Assembly: GCA_942486035.1 (NCBI GenBank)
Contig: CALNXK010000014.1
Location: 60,001-124,000 of the forward strand
DNA length: 64,000 nt
Direction: 5' to 3'
DNA from: Porites lobata
Taxonomy: Eukaryota > Cnidaria > Anthozoa > Scleractinia > Poritidae
Shown: positions 1 through 11,879 of the stretch, piece after piece
How positions within the stretch are numbered: position 1 is the stretch's first letter
Layout of the letters: the number at the start of each line of letters is the position of its first letter
Position numbers and translations under genes: made by a program
The notes under the pieces: generated by a model
The model's input: only the letters and a program-made list of their open reading frames with translations
Database searches by the model: none
What the model was told of the DNA's origin: nothing

Positions 1-459
1 TAAATTTGTCCGGTAGCTTGCTTTAGATTTTCCAAAGTCTTCAAAGTCTTCTAAGGAATGATCTCTTCTTCAAATTTTGTGGAGATTGCTCGGCTGGTCG
101 TTCTGGCGAGGAAGGATCCGGGGACAACAAGTCCGTTTTCCAGTCTCCTTGATCCATTACCTTAATCGACTTGCACTTTGTTTTGACTGTAAGCTTTTTT
201 AAGACAGGTGAATATAAGGAAGGAAAGTTCCATCGACAAAGTGCCCAAGAAGTTTCAAGGTAAGTCCCTCGCGTTAACTGAGCATTCACCGTCAGTATTT
301 GTTACTGCTACAGTTTCAAATGTTGTTCGTTTTTAAATAAATATCAAAGTTCTTTTTTTAACATTTGGTTGTTTCTCAAAAAAGAAATAAGCGCCCTGTC
401 CCGAATAAGCGTCCTCCCTAGAGGCACCAAAAGCAAATAAGCTCCAGGGCGCTAAATCG
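1..459. other. No gene seen
   Basis: I see no supported coding region. The only long reading frame on the minus strand has no recognisable motif or splice context. A GC-rich patch near 385-455 repeats an 'aataagc' phrase and may be repeat-derived, but I cannot place it in a family. Confidence 0.5.
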
Positions 460-632
460 AATCATTACGGTAAGTCAATTCTTTTACTTGTCACGCGCTT
501 AAAACATGGTTCGAGTTAAAGAGGGTAAAATTATATAGAAATAATCTGAAGAGAAACAAAAATTAGTATTACTTCGAGTTAGCACGAGGTTCGAGTCAGT
601 AGCGAGGGTTCGAGTTATTGGAGTCGACTGTA
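460..632. mobile_element. MITE end, TA-flanked, 'TTCGAGTTA' family
   Basis: The stretch repeats variants of 'gttcgagtta' and ends in gttattggagtcgactg followed by TA. Its reverse complement matches the start of the sequence at 63886 (cagttgactcccgataact), so the two are members of one family with opposite orientation. A TA flank and a CAG...CTG terminus suggest a Tc1/mariner-type non-autonomous element. The left boundary is not resolved. Confidence 0.4.
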
Positions 633-677
633 TACATGTATACCCTTTTTAAACGATTTTTCTCTTATTCTGCGTTT

Positions 678-765
678 TAGAGTATTCCGTATATTCCGTA
701 TTTTAGAATATTCCATGTATTCCATCTTTCCGTTCCGTCATTCCGTCAGTCCACCATTCCACCGA
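678..765. repeat. Degenerate ATTCCGT short tandem repeat
   Basis: About 85 bases of repeated attccgt/attccat units with varied spacing. It is simple-sequence DNA with no coding signal. Confidence 0.5.
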
Positions 766-2034
766 ATAGCGTCACCCCCGATATTTTCATGTCCAAGAAA
801 ATACTAAACGCGAGGCTAATCATTGTGCCAAGAATTGAACCTGTTAGCTACATTTTGTAGCGCCAGATACTAGTCCTTTGAGAAAAAAAAAAAACCGTCA
901 TTCTTGGGCGTAATGAACTCAGTTTTCGGGACCAAGATGTTCCTCCTTCTCGGGAGCAACAGTACTCCAATATCTCTCTCTTTTTTTCCTTGAAGGAAGA
1001 CAGTGGACATTGACATGAATGATTCTCGCCCGAAAAAAAAAAGAGATGGGATCAGATTTCTTTCAATAGACCACTGGCCAGAAGCGTCAACTCGTGACCC
1101 CACAACGATCAGATCACACTGAGGTCAAAACGGTGCGGCGGTTCGGGAATTTTTTCTTTTTAAGTCACCATCGCTTGTGAAAAAATAGCATTACTGTAAC
1201 ATTGTTTCACTAAGTGCTTTCTGGCCGGGAAAAAGTTGTGCATTCGTTTAGATTCCGCCGCAGTTTAGACAAAGACGTCATTGGCCGCTGTCACGCGACG
1301 ACATTTTCCAGATTCAAGTTTCGTCAGCAGATGGTAATTTCGAGTTCTTTTCTTTTTCTGCCTATTTTTCATCTTCCTTTCTCTTTTAATTCTACGTCCT
1401 TCTACTTAGGATGGTCTCTGAGCGCCTAGCAGGGATTAAAGTGGCGTTTACCACGCTATCCACGGCCGTATTGCCAACACAGAAGTGTTTCGCCGAAGTA
1501 GCAAGATAACGGTAAACACTGCAACTTTGAACGCTTTGTGCAACGTCAATATACTTTGGCCGAAAAATGTTTTTCCAGAATCGTAATGTATATCCCTTCA
1601 ATGTCTGATTCATCACTATGATTGCCTTCAACAGCGTTGGACTTTTGAGAAATAATTATTTTAAAATCAGCTTCAACGCTCCATCTAATTTAATATGCAA
1701 TATTTGAAAATTTATTTTTTATTCCCTTCGGCAGTTTTTCAATGTTTATCGAATGATATTGCATTAAAAGGCCTTTTTCTTCATCACTGTGTGGTTTTCT
1801 CGCTATTTTGCATTGCGATAGTGATTTCTGAACCGTGTTTTGCGAGGGCTTATTTTAGGCCTGATTTTGCTGCTATCAGACGGAAAAAGTTTGCGGCTCG
1901 ATATTTTTGGTTTAAAGCGAAACTGAAACAAAAGAAATTCATTTTTGAATAGTATTCGGTAACCTCTACTTGGGAGATAAAAATCGGCCGATTTTATTTT
2001 TTAGCCGGAAATCATCGGTCGTTTCTTAGGCGCA
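766..2034. other. No gene seen
   Basis: Homopolymer-rich noncoding sequence. Short frames on both strands lack family motifs and splice signals. I see nothing I can name. Confidence 0.5.
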
Positions 2035-2099
2035 GGGCCTCTTAAGCATCAGATCTACTGACCAAAAGGTGTTGTTCGTTTCATTTCCTATTTCACCAA

Positions 2100-2943
2100 G
2101 AAACAAATTTTCATCTTCATCTTTTCCACTTCGCTAACCGTTTTGGACGATTTAAAGACAGTTCCCCAGTGGCCTCTCTTTGAGCACTTGAAACAAGTTG
2201 CATCTTTAGCTGGGCAGTTCGCTGGCTTGTGAGGCGCGAGATTTCCGCAGCGTTCGCAGCATGTCGAAGAGGGCTGAGAAGGCGGTTTCTTTAGCGGTGT
2301 TTTCTTAGGTTTCGGCCCATTCTCATCCTTGAGTTTCGGAGGGTTTCTTTCGTGTTACCTTGGCCGCGTCGACGTTTTTCTTTGCATCTTCAGAATCCTT
2401 GAAGTCGTTTCTCAAAGGGGCTTGTTGCTTCTTTACAGCTTCGCTTTGTCGAGCATGATTGATCACTTTAGCCAGAGATAATTCCGGGTCAAGTTGGAGT
2501 TTCTCCGATAATTTTGAGTCTTGAAGGCCAACCACAATTTGGTCTCAGATCATCTCGTCCTTTGGGGTTCCGTAATCGCGGTGTTCAGCGAGTGCGTGCA
2601 GCGCTGTAATAAATGTGTCAACAGTCTTGCCATCTTCTTGGCGGCGCCGATTGAACTTTGCTCGCTGAAAAATAACATTTTGGCGAACCACAAAGTGTTC
2701 ATCAAACTTCGTTTTAACGGTGTGATATTGTTTTAGCTGCAACGTGGAAAGTTTGAAGGAGGTCAAAATATCGTCTGCTTGATCTCCCATAGCGTCGATC
2801 AGCGTGTTTATTTGGCTCTCTTCTTCTTCTTTCGCCAGGCCAGACGCTTGGCGGAAACGTTCAAATCTTAGGCTTTATTTCGGCCACTCTTCTTGACGAC
2901 TGAATTTAAACTTTTCCGGTAGCTGGACTCGGAAAGATGTCAT
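2100..2943 (-). pseudogene. Gag of Gypsy A, frameshifted
   Basis: Gag packages the element RNA in virus-like particles. The likely start is ATG at 2943 (MTSFRVQLPEKF), just inside the primer site. There is an in-frame stop soon after (EEWPK, stop), a capsid-like stretch with KTVDTFITALHALAE, and a further stop and shift around 2540-2545 before VGLQDSKLSEKL. A nucleic-acid-binding knuckle follows at about 2170-2270 (CERCG..HKPANCPA, then CFKCSKRGHW). The stops mean this copy cannot make full gag. Identity as Gypsy-type gag rests on the knuckle pattern and on the paralogue at 55732-56696. Confidence 0.65.
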
Positions 2944-2952
2944 GGTTCGTCG

Positions 2953-2970
2953 ATCCCACTTCTGACACCA
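2953..2970 (-). other. Primer-binding site, tRNA-Leu type
   Basis: Read on the minus strand, TGGTGTCAGAAGTGGGAT follows the LTR directly. Its complement ends in TCTGACACCA and matches, as I remember it, the 3' acceptor and T-stem of metazoan tRNA-Leu(CAG). It marks the LTR edge and the start of minus-strand DNA synthesis. Confidence 0.6.
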
Positions 2971-3101
2971 TGTAATGTTATTGAGAGGCGAAACAGGCTA
3001 GAACACAACAGCTTTAATCGAGCTAGTACAAGTACAACGAGCACATGGTAAAACAGCCCGCCCGCTAAGACTAATGGGACATCTAAAGCGATTACATCAC
3101 A
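2971..3101 (-). repeat. Short LTR (131 bp) of Gypsy A
   Basis: On the minus strand it runs from TGTGATGTAATCGC to AATAACATTACA, giving TG...CA ends, and is followed by the primer site. The second Gypsy LTR (56810-56971) starts with the similar TGTGATATTATG. No partner LTR is present because the element is truncated. Confidence 0.6.
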
Positions 3102-3128
3102 GAAAATACGGAAACAAATGAAAACGTT

Positions 3129-4178
3129 ATGAGGATGGACGACTTGCTTATTTGTATGATGCTTGACGAGCATAAGAAAACGTGCAGAAATGTTGCAGTT
3201 CGAACGGATTCCTACACATAGAGAACAGTTCCACGGTTTCCGATTCCTCTTTTCGTCAGCACTTTAGGCTTTCAAGATCAACAGCCCAAAAGCTTGTCAA
3301 ACTTTTGGGAAACTGCCCGGAGATCCCAGTACCGAGAGAAAGAGGTCGACCTACTATTGACCTTGAAAAACAGCTTCTCATAACGTTGTGGTATCTTGGC
3401 AATCCAGAGTGTATCAGGTCAGTGTCAGACAGATTCGATGTCACATGTTCTACTGTGTTAAGAGTTCCCACCAGAATATGCGAGGCAGTCGTGAACAATA
3501 TCACTCCTCATTTTATTCAGTGGCCAACTAGAGAAAGGCTACAGGAGGTTATGGAAGGTTTTGATCAACACAATGGTCTACCTCGATGCATAGGTGCCAT
3601 TGATGGCACGCATATTCCTATCAAAGCGCCGAGACAGCACCATGAGCATTACATTAACAGAAAGGACTTTCACTCAATACAACTTCAGGTAGTATGTGAC
3701 AATGAAATAAAATTTACTGATGTGTACTGTGGTTGCCGTGGAGCAGTGCATGATGCTCGTATTCTACGAAACAGTCCTTTGTTTCACGATACAGAGGCAA
3801 GGACCGATGATATCTTTCCTGGACAAACATGCATCATTGGAGATGCAGCTTATCCCTTAAAACCTGGTTGCTGACAGGGACAACGGCCACCTCACTGCAC
3901 AACAAATACGTTTTTCTCATCTTTTGAGTTCCAAGTGAATGATTGTCGAACATAGCATAGGTCTTCTAAAGGGCAGGTTTAGAAAGTTATAAGTCATTGT
4001 TGATGTTGACAGAACCAGATTCCTACCAATATTAGTTACAGCAGCATGCACACTCCATAATTTTTGCATTTATTCTGAGGATGAACTAGAGGATTTCCTA
4101 GATTCTGATGATGATGATGGTGATGCTAATGACTTTGTAAATATGTTTGCTAATGACAATAATGCTGTGCGAAAATGA
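3129..4178 (+). pseudogene. PIF/Harbinger transposase, decayed
   Basis: DDE nuclease that cuts and pastes Harbinger elements. The likely start is ATG at 3129 (MRMDDLL), with a frameshift before 3182. The block from 3182 to 3874 is open for 230 codons and has RQHFRLSRSTAQ, then GAIDGTHIPI (first Asp), INRKDFHS and IIGDAAYPL (second Asp). A shift near 3870 moves the frame; IVEHSIGLLKGRFR (catalytic Glu) and AACTLHNFCIYSEDELEDF follow, with an acidic C-terminus ending at TGA 4176. All three catalytic residues survive at the codon level, but at least three lesions break the frame. The Myb-like gene at 5420-6260 is its convergent partner. Confidence 0.85.
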
Positions 4179-5419
4179 GCAGAGCTCATGAATTTGATTT
4201 GCTAGACCACTTCTCCTATCAACTTTTTAAAACATTTCTCCTTGGAAATTGTTGCCTTAGAATTAATACTGTCTCCTTGAATTGATCAAAGTAAAGATTA
4301 ATATTTCAACAAAGAATGCGATGAATGGATCAACAGTTGGAGAAAATTTACCAATATATAAATCCAAAAAGTCAGACCTTTTTTCCTATTTTTGGAAGGG
4401 CCGCGGACAGACCTCCAAACATTCCTTACTCTGCTTACTGTGCAAGTGTATAGAACTTGGAGATTTTTATGTAAGGGAAGGACAACTTATTTAAAGTTTG
4501 ATTTTAACTTACACTGACAGGAATGTAGTGTTTTTTGTTTTGTTTGTTTTTGGAAGTTAAAAATTAAAAAGAACATTACAACGGGTTAGCTCCTAAGTCC
4601 CAGTTATGAACTTATGGTTATGTTACAGGCAGAAAACTTGGTGCTCATTCACAAGATTATACCCTCTACAAATTTTTGCAGCTGCTACTTTGTGTACTTC
4701 AAGAAAAATTTATTAAACTTTACGTATTTATTATTTTAGAAGTCACTGCAGTTGATGTTAGTCATTATAACTTCAAAGAAAAATAAACACAGAATTTTCA
4801 AAACAACATTTTATTTTTAATGAACGAAATATGTGACAGGAAAAGTTGTTTGGAAGTGAGTTAATCAAATACTCTTCAGTTTATGTGTCAATATAAGGTT
4901 TCTGGTTGGTTTTCACTGTTGATTGTTATAATTGCGTTAAAGGAGTGTCAGTTAAATGCAGACTCAGTTCCAGGGTGCATAGTTCTTTTGTGTCATTTCC
5001 TGTTTCATATTTTGGGAGAATGACAGTTTAAAAAATAGGATGGACTCTGACTTTGAGTAAGCATTTACAACTGTAACTGACAATCCTTGGTGCTAAAAAA
5101 TCTGCAGTGTCTAAGTGACAACTGCAGTAAAGGGTATTAATTAAATCACCTCCAATCAGTAAAGATTTGTAGAAGAAAACAACCAATACAAAAGGAACAT
5201 ATTGTAAGTTGTAATAACATCACAATAAGGGATAATTTCAACACTTCTCATTAGGAAAGTTTTACCAAGTATAAGATAATAAACATCAAATATTTTTCTG
5301 ACACTGATGCTTCAAAATCAACAACAAACATTAGCGTAATTGGAATCTTTTGGATTATTTCTATTTTGAAATGTCTTTTTCATAAAGGTCTATCAACCTG
5401 TCAAAGCGGCGCATTTTTT
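4179..5419. other. Noncoding spacer between convergent Harbinger genes
   Basis: AT-rich sequence between the 3' ends of the transposase and the Myb-like gene, consistent with the 3' UTRs of both. No other gene signal is seen. Confidence 0.5.
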
Positions 5420-6260
5420 CTAGGTGCATTTCCTTGAAGTTTTTTCCCGCTCTTCCTCTTTCAGCTTTTGTTCTAGTCGATACTCTTTAAACAAATCAAC
5501 AAGACTTTCCTTACTTTGTGCAGGCCTTTTTCCCTTGCGTTTTTTCTCTTTAGGGGGAATAGATTCATTGTCTGACGACAGTTCTTGCATAGAAGAGTCC
5601 AGAGACCCCCCCAGAAAAGATGGAGCTGCATGCATCTGCCTCAAATCCACTAGCAGGACTTGTAGCTCTGTTACAACAAACGGCGATGGGTTTCACGCAC
5701 GGTGTCATGCCAAAAATTTTCCTTAGTTCTTCAAAATACGGGCAAGTCTTTTTATTGTTTCCTGAAACATTGTTGTGATCCACCATTCTCGTGTAGTTCT
5801 GTTTTAAGTTCTTAAATTTTGATTCACATTGTGAGCCAGTATACTGGTAGCCTTTCTGTCTCATATCTCTAGCGATTTACTTCCACAAGGTCATCTTGGT
5901 ATTTTTATCCTTGAACAGTTGCTCTCTGTCTCTGTATAGTGAGAACAGAAGTCGTACCTCGGGCCAGGGGCCCGTTTCTCGAACGTCCCGGTAACTTTTC
6001 GGGCCCGAAATCAAATATTCAAATCGAAATATAAAGAATAAATGCAAGGGTCCTGGCTCGCAAACTACTCCATTTTGTTCATTAACTGATAGTTTTATCA
6101 TGTTAGATGCAAAACTATTGAAACCTCGATCTTTACTGTAAACGGGGTCAGCTTACCGGGCCCGTTAATTAATCGGACTTTCGAGAAACGGGCCCCAGGA
6201 CCACTTTACTTGTATATGCGTGGTGCTCAACTGGAACTCGAAATTATCTTGATTATTAAC
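5420..6260 (-). pseudogene. Harbinger Myb/SANT-like accessory protein, interrupted
   Basis: Autonomous Harbinger elements carry a second gene for a Myb/SANT (trihelix-type) protein that helps bring the transposase to the nucleus and element ends. Here the minus strand reads KWSW, is cut by a MITE, then PEVRLLFSLYRDREQLF, IARDMRQKGYQYTGSQCESK and KNLKQNYTRMVDHN, a typical tryptophan-rich trihelix. A basic region (KEKKRKGKRP) and a charged helix (LFKEYRLEQKLKEEEREK) end the protein at 5420. A frameshift lies near 5650 and a stop near 5880. The upstream start is not resolved. Orientation and spacing fit the Harbinger transposase at 3129. Confidence 0.7.
5968..6195. mobile_element. Harbinger-type MITE, 228 bp, TSD CAG
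   Basis: Ends are GGGCCCGTTTCTCGAA on the left and its inverse on the right, with the 3-bp direct repeat CAG at 5965-5967 and 6196-6198. Removing the insert plus one CAG joins the Myb-like gene in frame (K-W-S-W-P-E-V-R). TSD size and ends fit the PIF/Harbinger class. It has no coding capacity. Confidence 0.8.
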
Positions 6261-9200
6261 CTCAGCACAGGTAGCCGAAGCTCGAAATATGAGCATCGGC
6301 GAGCATCGGCATTGTTGCGTAACATTGAAAGTATAAGGATTTGTATGGGAAAAAACCTATCGTTTCTGTAACCTACGAAAATGAAAGGATTTCAATAAAA
6401 AACAGGTTACCTTACTTAAAATGTGTTTCGTCTCTCCTGTGTGGTCCACCGGTCGATTTGTGGCCGTTTTATGGGTTTTTATGTAAATGGTTTTCTCTCT
6501 ATATGAAGGTTTACCAAGGTTGGGCACTCTGGCAAAGCGGCTCTACCGATCCACTGAAGGAAAACTGCCATAAATTCGCTCCAACTGCTCCAATCACCTG
6601 TAAATTCCGCCTAGGTAACACACGATAGTTCTCCTTTCCATTCGTTATCTTGCTTCAAGATGCCTTTGCACTGAGAGAGAATCAAAGGTTGCAAATCTCT
6701 GCAACCTTTCCCATCTGAAGCCATCGACTAAGGCTCTGCTTGAACTCCGCGTTACCGTTGAAAGATAGCGACACGGCCTGAGACTCAAATTACTCACACT
6801 CGGGGAGGGAGACAGTCTCTTGTTTCCATTGTTTTCCTTCTCGGGTATGGACGTCAAAATCATTTGCTTGCTGGCAAATGGGGCATCTGACGGAGGGTCC
6901 AAATAATTTGGCTACCACTGGGAGTCCCAAGAAGGCAAGAGGCAAGAGAAAGGCACAAACATATCAGATTTCTGTTGTCTATCTGTTCAGTAATTTATTT
7001 ATTTCTCTATTACAATGGATTTATCTATTCATATCAAGACATAGATATATCAGTATCTCTATCTCAGTTGTCCTCAATTTCACTATTCGGTTCCCTCATT
7101 ATCATCTCCTCTGTTTTTTCTTTTTCTCTTTCTCTTTCTCCTTTTTTATTTAGGGTACTATATAGTTCAGCCTGTCTTTGTACTAGTTATATCCAGTACT
7201 GTAATTGATAAACAGAGTTTGTGCGCTCTAGAAACGCACAGCAAACGCCCAGAGGTCATCGGGATGACTGTTTGTGGTACCCAACCATGCTGTGATGGGC
7301 CTACCAGAGCATACACTGGCCATATCAGCATGCAAAAAAAGTTGCGTCGGATAGCCCATGATTAGTAGATCTTGTGATAAGGCCAGCAAATTCTGTTCTT
7401 AACTTACCTGATGACCAAGTGACGTTTTTGGAGGAATTCTAATTATAGAAGCATTATACGAAAGAATGGTTTAATTTTCTTATAAATTCATGTAGATAGA
7501 AAACTCGTTTAAAAGCTGATTTGGCAATTCTGTTGATAAGAAATCTTTTTAGGACTAGTTAAAATGACCCTCAGGCTTGGACATGCGAGGTTTTGGCAAG
7601 CTGTAAAACAAATTTTCTTTGCACCCTGCGTATCTGTTAAGTGTTAGTCTATATGTAAAGATCCTGTTGATTTCCTGAATATAAACCTGATTAATGTTGT
7701 TAAACAGTATTATGTTATAAACACGTAAAGTTGATGTGTCTACAAAATAATGTTATTCTAACTGATGCAGTATTACCTGCTGCAAATGAGTTGTCATGGT
7801 CAGACAACTTGTGTACGTCTTTAACTGGTTTATAAACTTCAGTCTGTGTAGTAAAACAATATCCTGAACATGATTCTTCTGGCATGTAATATTGTATTGA
7901 AAAATAAAGTTGGTAAGTTACACTAGGTAGCATTACTGACCTGTGCTTCGTTTCTATAGTGAAGTGGCTCCTTTTTTAACAGCTTATGAGAGGCTGCAAT
8001 ATGTTGCTGATATTTACTTTGCAGTAAAACTCTTTTCCTAATTACTTTGTTGTATTCTCTTCTTTTCTGTTCTTGTGATTGTTTTGCCTTAAACAAGATC
8101 ATGATGGTGTTAATAATTATTTTTAGTATTTAATGATGGTATGAGTATAAGAACAGAGATGAATAATTATTATAAATTATAGATCAAATTATGTACCGTA
8201 AAACATTAGCTGTAATCCCACTGCTGTTCACACTCATATCTACCAAGTGTCATCTATAATTTATCTTTGTAGTATATTAATTTCATCCACAGCAAAATCA
8301 GTTGTATAAATGCAAATGAAGTCTTTTCATGTCTACACACTGGGAGTCTACTATACAGCAAGTGTAATTTGAGTTCATGTGTTCTGTGTAATGTCTTTCT
8401 TGTACCGTTCATCATTAGCGATGATTCATGTTTTAGATTGTTAATTAAAAATTTTCAAGACTCTTATTAATTATTGTGGGGTGCAAAAGTGATGAATTAT
8501 TATCACCTGTATCATCTTCAGAAGTGTTTGGGTAGCTTTACGAGGTTTTATACTAACGACAGCCCTGTCAGTTAACACAGTGGTTGACTTTATTACAAAT
8601 GGTTAGCTAATGCTAGGTAGGGGATGTGCTGGCTACTTTATTATTTGGGAACGACCTGCAGCTCTGTAAATTATGTCAACAGTGCAGACAAAACCAGTCA
8701 CAATTGCACTTATTGCAGTAATAACTGGTTTTGACTGTTTAGTTATCTGACCTTAATGTCATTTCCGTTTGGAGTAGGTAGTCTAGTAGGTAGTTTTTTT
8801 TTTACAGCTGAACACATTTCCTTTTTCAATGTCGTCAATTTCTTGCAAAGAATGACTTGCATTTTTGCCTACAACAAAACAAAGTAAGAAAAAATGTGAC
8901 AGAAAAGTCTCTTTTTATATTGTAAAAGTGTGAAAAGGGTGCTGATATTCATCGCATGAAAATCCTCCAATTTTTTATATCCTTAGCAATTTCTTTCCCC
9001 CTCAGTCTTAAGATGCGGATGCCCGAGGAAAGACATTTTCCATATTACATCATTGAATCGCCTACTGGTGTCCTTTTTCTAGGCTTTTTCTATGTTTTTT
9101 TCTATTACCTCTGTGAACCGATTAAGGCAAAACTACATACCCATCCTTTGTACCGATCGTCCTTCTGAATTCTCTGCATAAAGCCCTAAAAATGTTGATG

Positions 9201-10189
9201 TTGATCAAAAACTTTAGCCCAGGGCACTTTACCCTGGTGATAGATTCTGTTTGACTAGTTACAGGATAAACACCGTGTTTTCCGGTTTGTGGGGTGAAGA
9301 AGCAAAGAGAAAGGCAATGTGAACTTATCTCCATCGTGAGCAATGAATATTTTGACAAAATTATCGTGAAAAGTTGCAATATAATAAGCTATAATAATAT
9401 CCTTGGTTGTCGTGCGACGATTTGATTTAATATGCTTTATTAACTTTTTGATATGTTTTGACTCAAACAGGAAATCCTTTCAAAACCCTAGAAGATTATA
9501 GCCCATATTCTATCAAAAAAAGCAGTCCCTTCTTACATTTGTGTAGTTTTAATAAATTGTTTAGACAATTTGATAGTTTATTATGAACATCATGGCTCTA
9601 TGTTTCGTGACCTGTCCACGCCATTTTCGCAATTTTTGTAAACGTCCCCGAGGTTTGCGACTTTGATCCCACAGATCATTTTTGCTAACTTATTAGATGA
9701 TTCACTTCTATCAGCAATCTAGAGACGTATAGCACATTAATGTCATTTGTTTTTCTCGAGACTTAATTCTGCTGGGCTCTTCAGTTATGCGTCTTAAAGA
9801 TGCATTTATTATTCAAGTCTCCTGGCCTGAAGTTGTCTGGGTCAGTGAAGTCTAAGTCCGTACATTTGCCACAGACTTCCACTTTCTCAACGAGTTTACA
9901 CTTCTTGTTATTAGCTGTTATTTAATTGGCGGACTTGGCAGGGTTTCCGAACAGGTCGAGCCATTGCTATTATAATTACATAGAGACTCAATCTCGAGGT
10001 GAAAATCTCTGCTCTTCCCAAGTCCATGTGATTTCTACAAAGCAAAACTATAATCAACTTGGTGCCAGCATATAACGAAATATTGTGGTTTAAGGGACAA
10101 TCTAGAACCCCACCAAATCGACAATGAAATCACACCTCTGACCTAGTGCATTTCTAAAGGGGGTTTTAGGAAACTAGATAACCCTTTTT
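6261..10189. other. Gene-free AT-rich region
   Basis: About 3.9 kb without a supported coding region on either strand. It holds a pyrimidine-rich tract near 7110-7150 and many poly-A/T runs. Small frames show no motifs. I see no terminal repeats that define an element. Confidence 0.5.
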
Positions 10190-11360
10190 TCAAAACTGTT
10201 ATCTCAGTGTGACTTGTCATGTAAGCCAGTGCATTGACCAGTGCCTCGGCCTTTACTTTGGCGATAGTGTTGCCAGGTGCATCCACCATGCGCACCGCTA
10301 GCCTTTCAGCCAGTTTGTCGACCAGCACCTTGTCCTCCAAATAGGCCAGTGTGTCGCCAAGTGTCTCGACCTTTACCTCTGCTAGCCTGTGATCTAGTGT
10401 GTCGACCATCACCTGGGCCTCTACCTCGGCCAGTGTCTAGTGCAGCGCCTTGCCCTTAACCTTGTTCAGAGTTTCACCAGGTGTCTAGACCTCCACCTCT
10501 GCTAACCTGTCAGTCAGTGTGTTGACCAGCACCTCTTCTCAACTTTGGCCAGTGTGTGATCAAATGATAGAATATCTCGACCTCCACTTCTACTTGCCTG
10601 TCAGCAAGTGTGTCAGCCCGCACCTTGTACTCTAACTTGGTGAGTGTTTTTTTTGGAAGCCAGTGTGTCTAGCAGCGCCTTAGCCCCTTCTTCGGCCAGT
10701 GTGTTGCCAACTGTCTCGACCTCTACCTCTGCTAGACTGTCAGCCATTGTGTTGATCAGTGCCTCGGCTTTCTCCTCAGCCAGTGTCGGGAATTGTGTCG
10801 AGCTCCCTTAGTGCTAACCTTCAAACTAGTGTGTTGACCAGTGGCTCACTCTCCAAATGAGCCAGTGTGTGGACCACCACCTTGGCATGTTCCTCGGCTA
10901 GTGTGTTGCCAAGTTCCTCGACCTTTGCCTCTGTTACCATTTCACCCTTGTGTCGACCAACTCTTTGGCCTCCAGCTCAGCCAGAGTGTCGCCAAGTGTC
11001 TCAACCTCCACTTTTTTTTAGCTTTTAAGCCAGTGGGACGACAAATGCCTTGCACATCACCTCCGCAAGCGTGTCGCCAAGTGTCTCCACCTCTGTTAAC
11101 CTGTCAGCAAGTGTGGCGACCACCTCCTCAGCTTTCATCTCGACGAGTATGTCATCAAGTCTCTTTATGTCCTCCTCTTCTGACCAGCCCTCAGCCTCCC
11201 CATCGGCAAATGTGCCGCAAAGTGTCTTGACCTCCACCTCTGGTAGCTTGTCAGCGAGTGTGTCGACCTGCGCCGAGGCCTTCTTGGCCGGTGTATCACC
11301 AAGTATTTTGACATCCACCTTTGTTCGCCTGTCAGCCAGTGTGTCGACAAGCCTCTCAGA
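10190..11360 (-). repeat. 84-bp (28-codon) tandem repeat array, decayed
   Basis: About 14 degenerate copies of an 84-bp unit, for example gtcgacc at 10317 and again at 10401. Read on the minus strand the unit encodes variants of VDTLADRLAEVEVETLGDTLAE. Twenty-eight residues are four heptads, and Leu/Val recur at coiled-coil spacing. Indels of one or two bases shift the frame between copies, so only segments of 61-124 codons stay open. It may be a relic of a coiled-coil repeat protein or a minisatellite that happens to keep a multiple of three. I do not recognise a family. Confidence 0.6.
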
Positions 11361-11489
11361 TCTTAATGTGGATACAATGTGTGCTATGTACTCCCACAAG
11401 TGGACTATCTTATTGCTATCAAAGCATCTAAAGCAATACCGACTTGGGAGGTTAATCCAGTCATGTCCAATACTGTCGCACTGTTAGGG

Positions 11490-11780
11490 ACCATTAAGAG
11501 CAGTTGACGGATTGCACGCTCGATACAAACCGCCACCGTTGCTAACCCTCAGTATTCTGAGCACATGCAGAGCGTGCATCTCAATATGAGATCAGAGCAC
11601 AGTGTATTACGGTTCGTATGGTCCGTACAATGCGTACGAATCATAATGGTCTGTATGCTAAGAGCAGTTGATGGATGGTACGCTCCGTACAAACCATCAG
11701 AGTTGTTAACGGTCGGTATTCTGAGCACATACAGAGCGTGCATCTCATTATGACATCAGGGCACAGTGTGTTGTCAGTGT
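11490..11780. repeat. Two-copy tandem duplication, about 160 bp
   Basis: The phrase 'aagagcagttga(c/t)gga' recurs at about 11494 and 11658, followed in both copies by 'ttctgagcacat(g/a)cagagcgtgcatctca'. The copies are diverged. No coding signal. Confidence 0.6.
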
Positions 11781-11879
11781 GTACAGTCTGTGCGATCGAA
11801 TCGAAACGGTCCGTATACTTTATTAAGACGCACGTTATTAGTTCCTCGTTATATAAGCTTTATAAGCCATATACTAAAG

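Larger units (their letters stand above)
2035..3101 (-). mobile_element. Truncated Gypsy-type LTR retrotransposon A
   Basis: Minus-strand order is a 131-bp 5' LTR, a primer-binding site, gag with a zinc knuckle, and the first residues of a protease region (EDENLFLGEI). Similarity stops near 2035, before the protease aspartate box, and there is no reverse transcriptase or 3' LTR. The LTR edge at 3101 abuts the start of a Harbinger transposase, so the two elements are joined directly. It resembles the second short-LTR Gypsy at 54956-56971 in LTR length, primer site and gag architecture. Confidence 0.7.

Noticed and set aside
41..289. Minus-strand 82-codon frame at the window start
   Set aside because: No motif, no splice context, and composition typical of chance frames in AT-rich DNA.
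870..1103. Minus-strand 77-codon frame
   Set aside because: Homopolymer runs create the Phe/Lys stretches. No family signal.
6645..7208. Overlapping small frames on both strands, including hydrophobic Ser/Phe-rich ones
   Set aside because: They read through pyrimidine-rich simple sequence and look membrane-like only because of it.
7715..9379. Several 70-85 codon frames in the gene-free region
   Set aside because: No motifs, and base composition is the same as flanking noncoding DNA.
10277..11487. Plus-strand Pro-rich and Ser/Thr-rich frames across the 84-bp array
   Set aside because: They are opposite-strand readings of the repeat. The minus-strand heptad reading is more regular, and neither is a proven gene.
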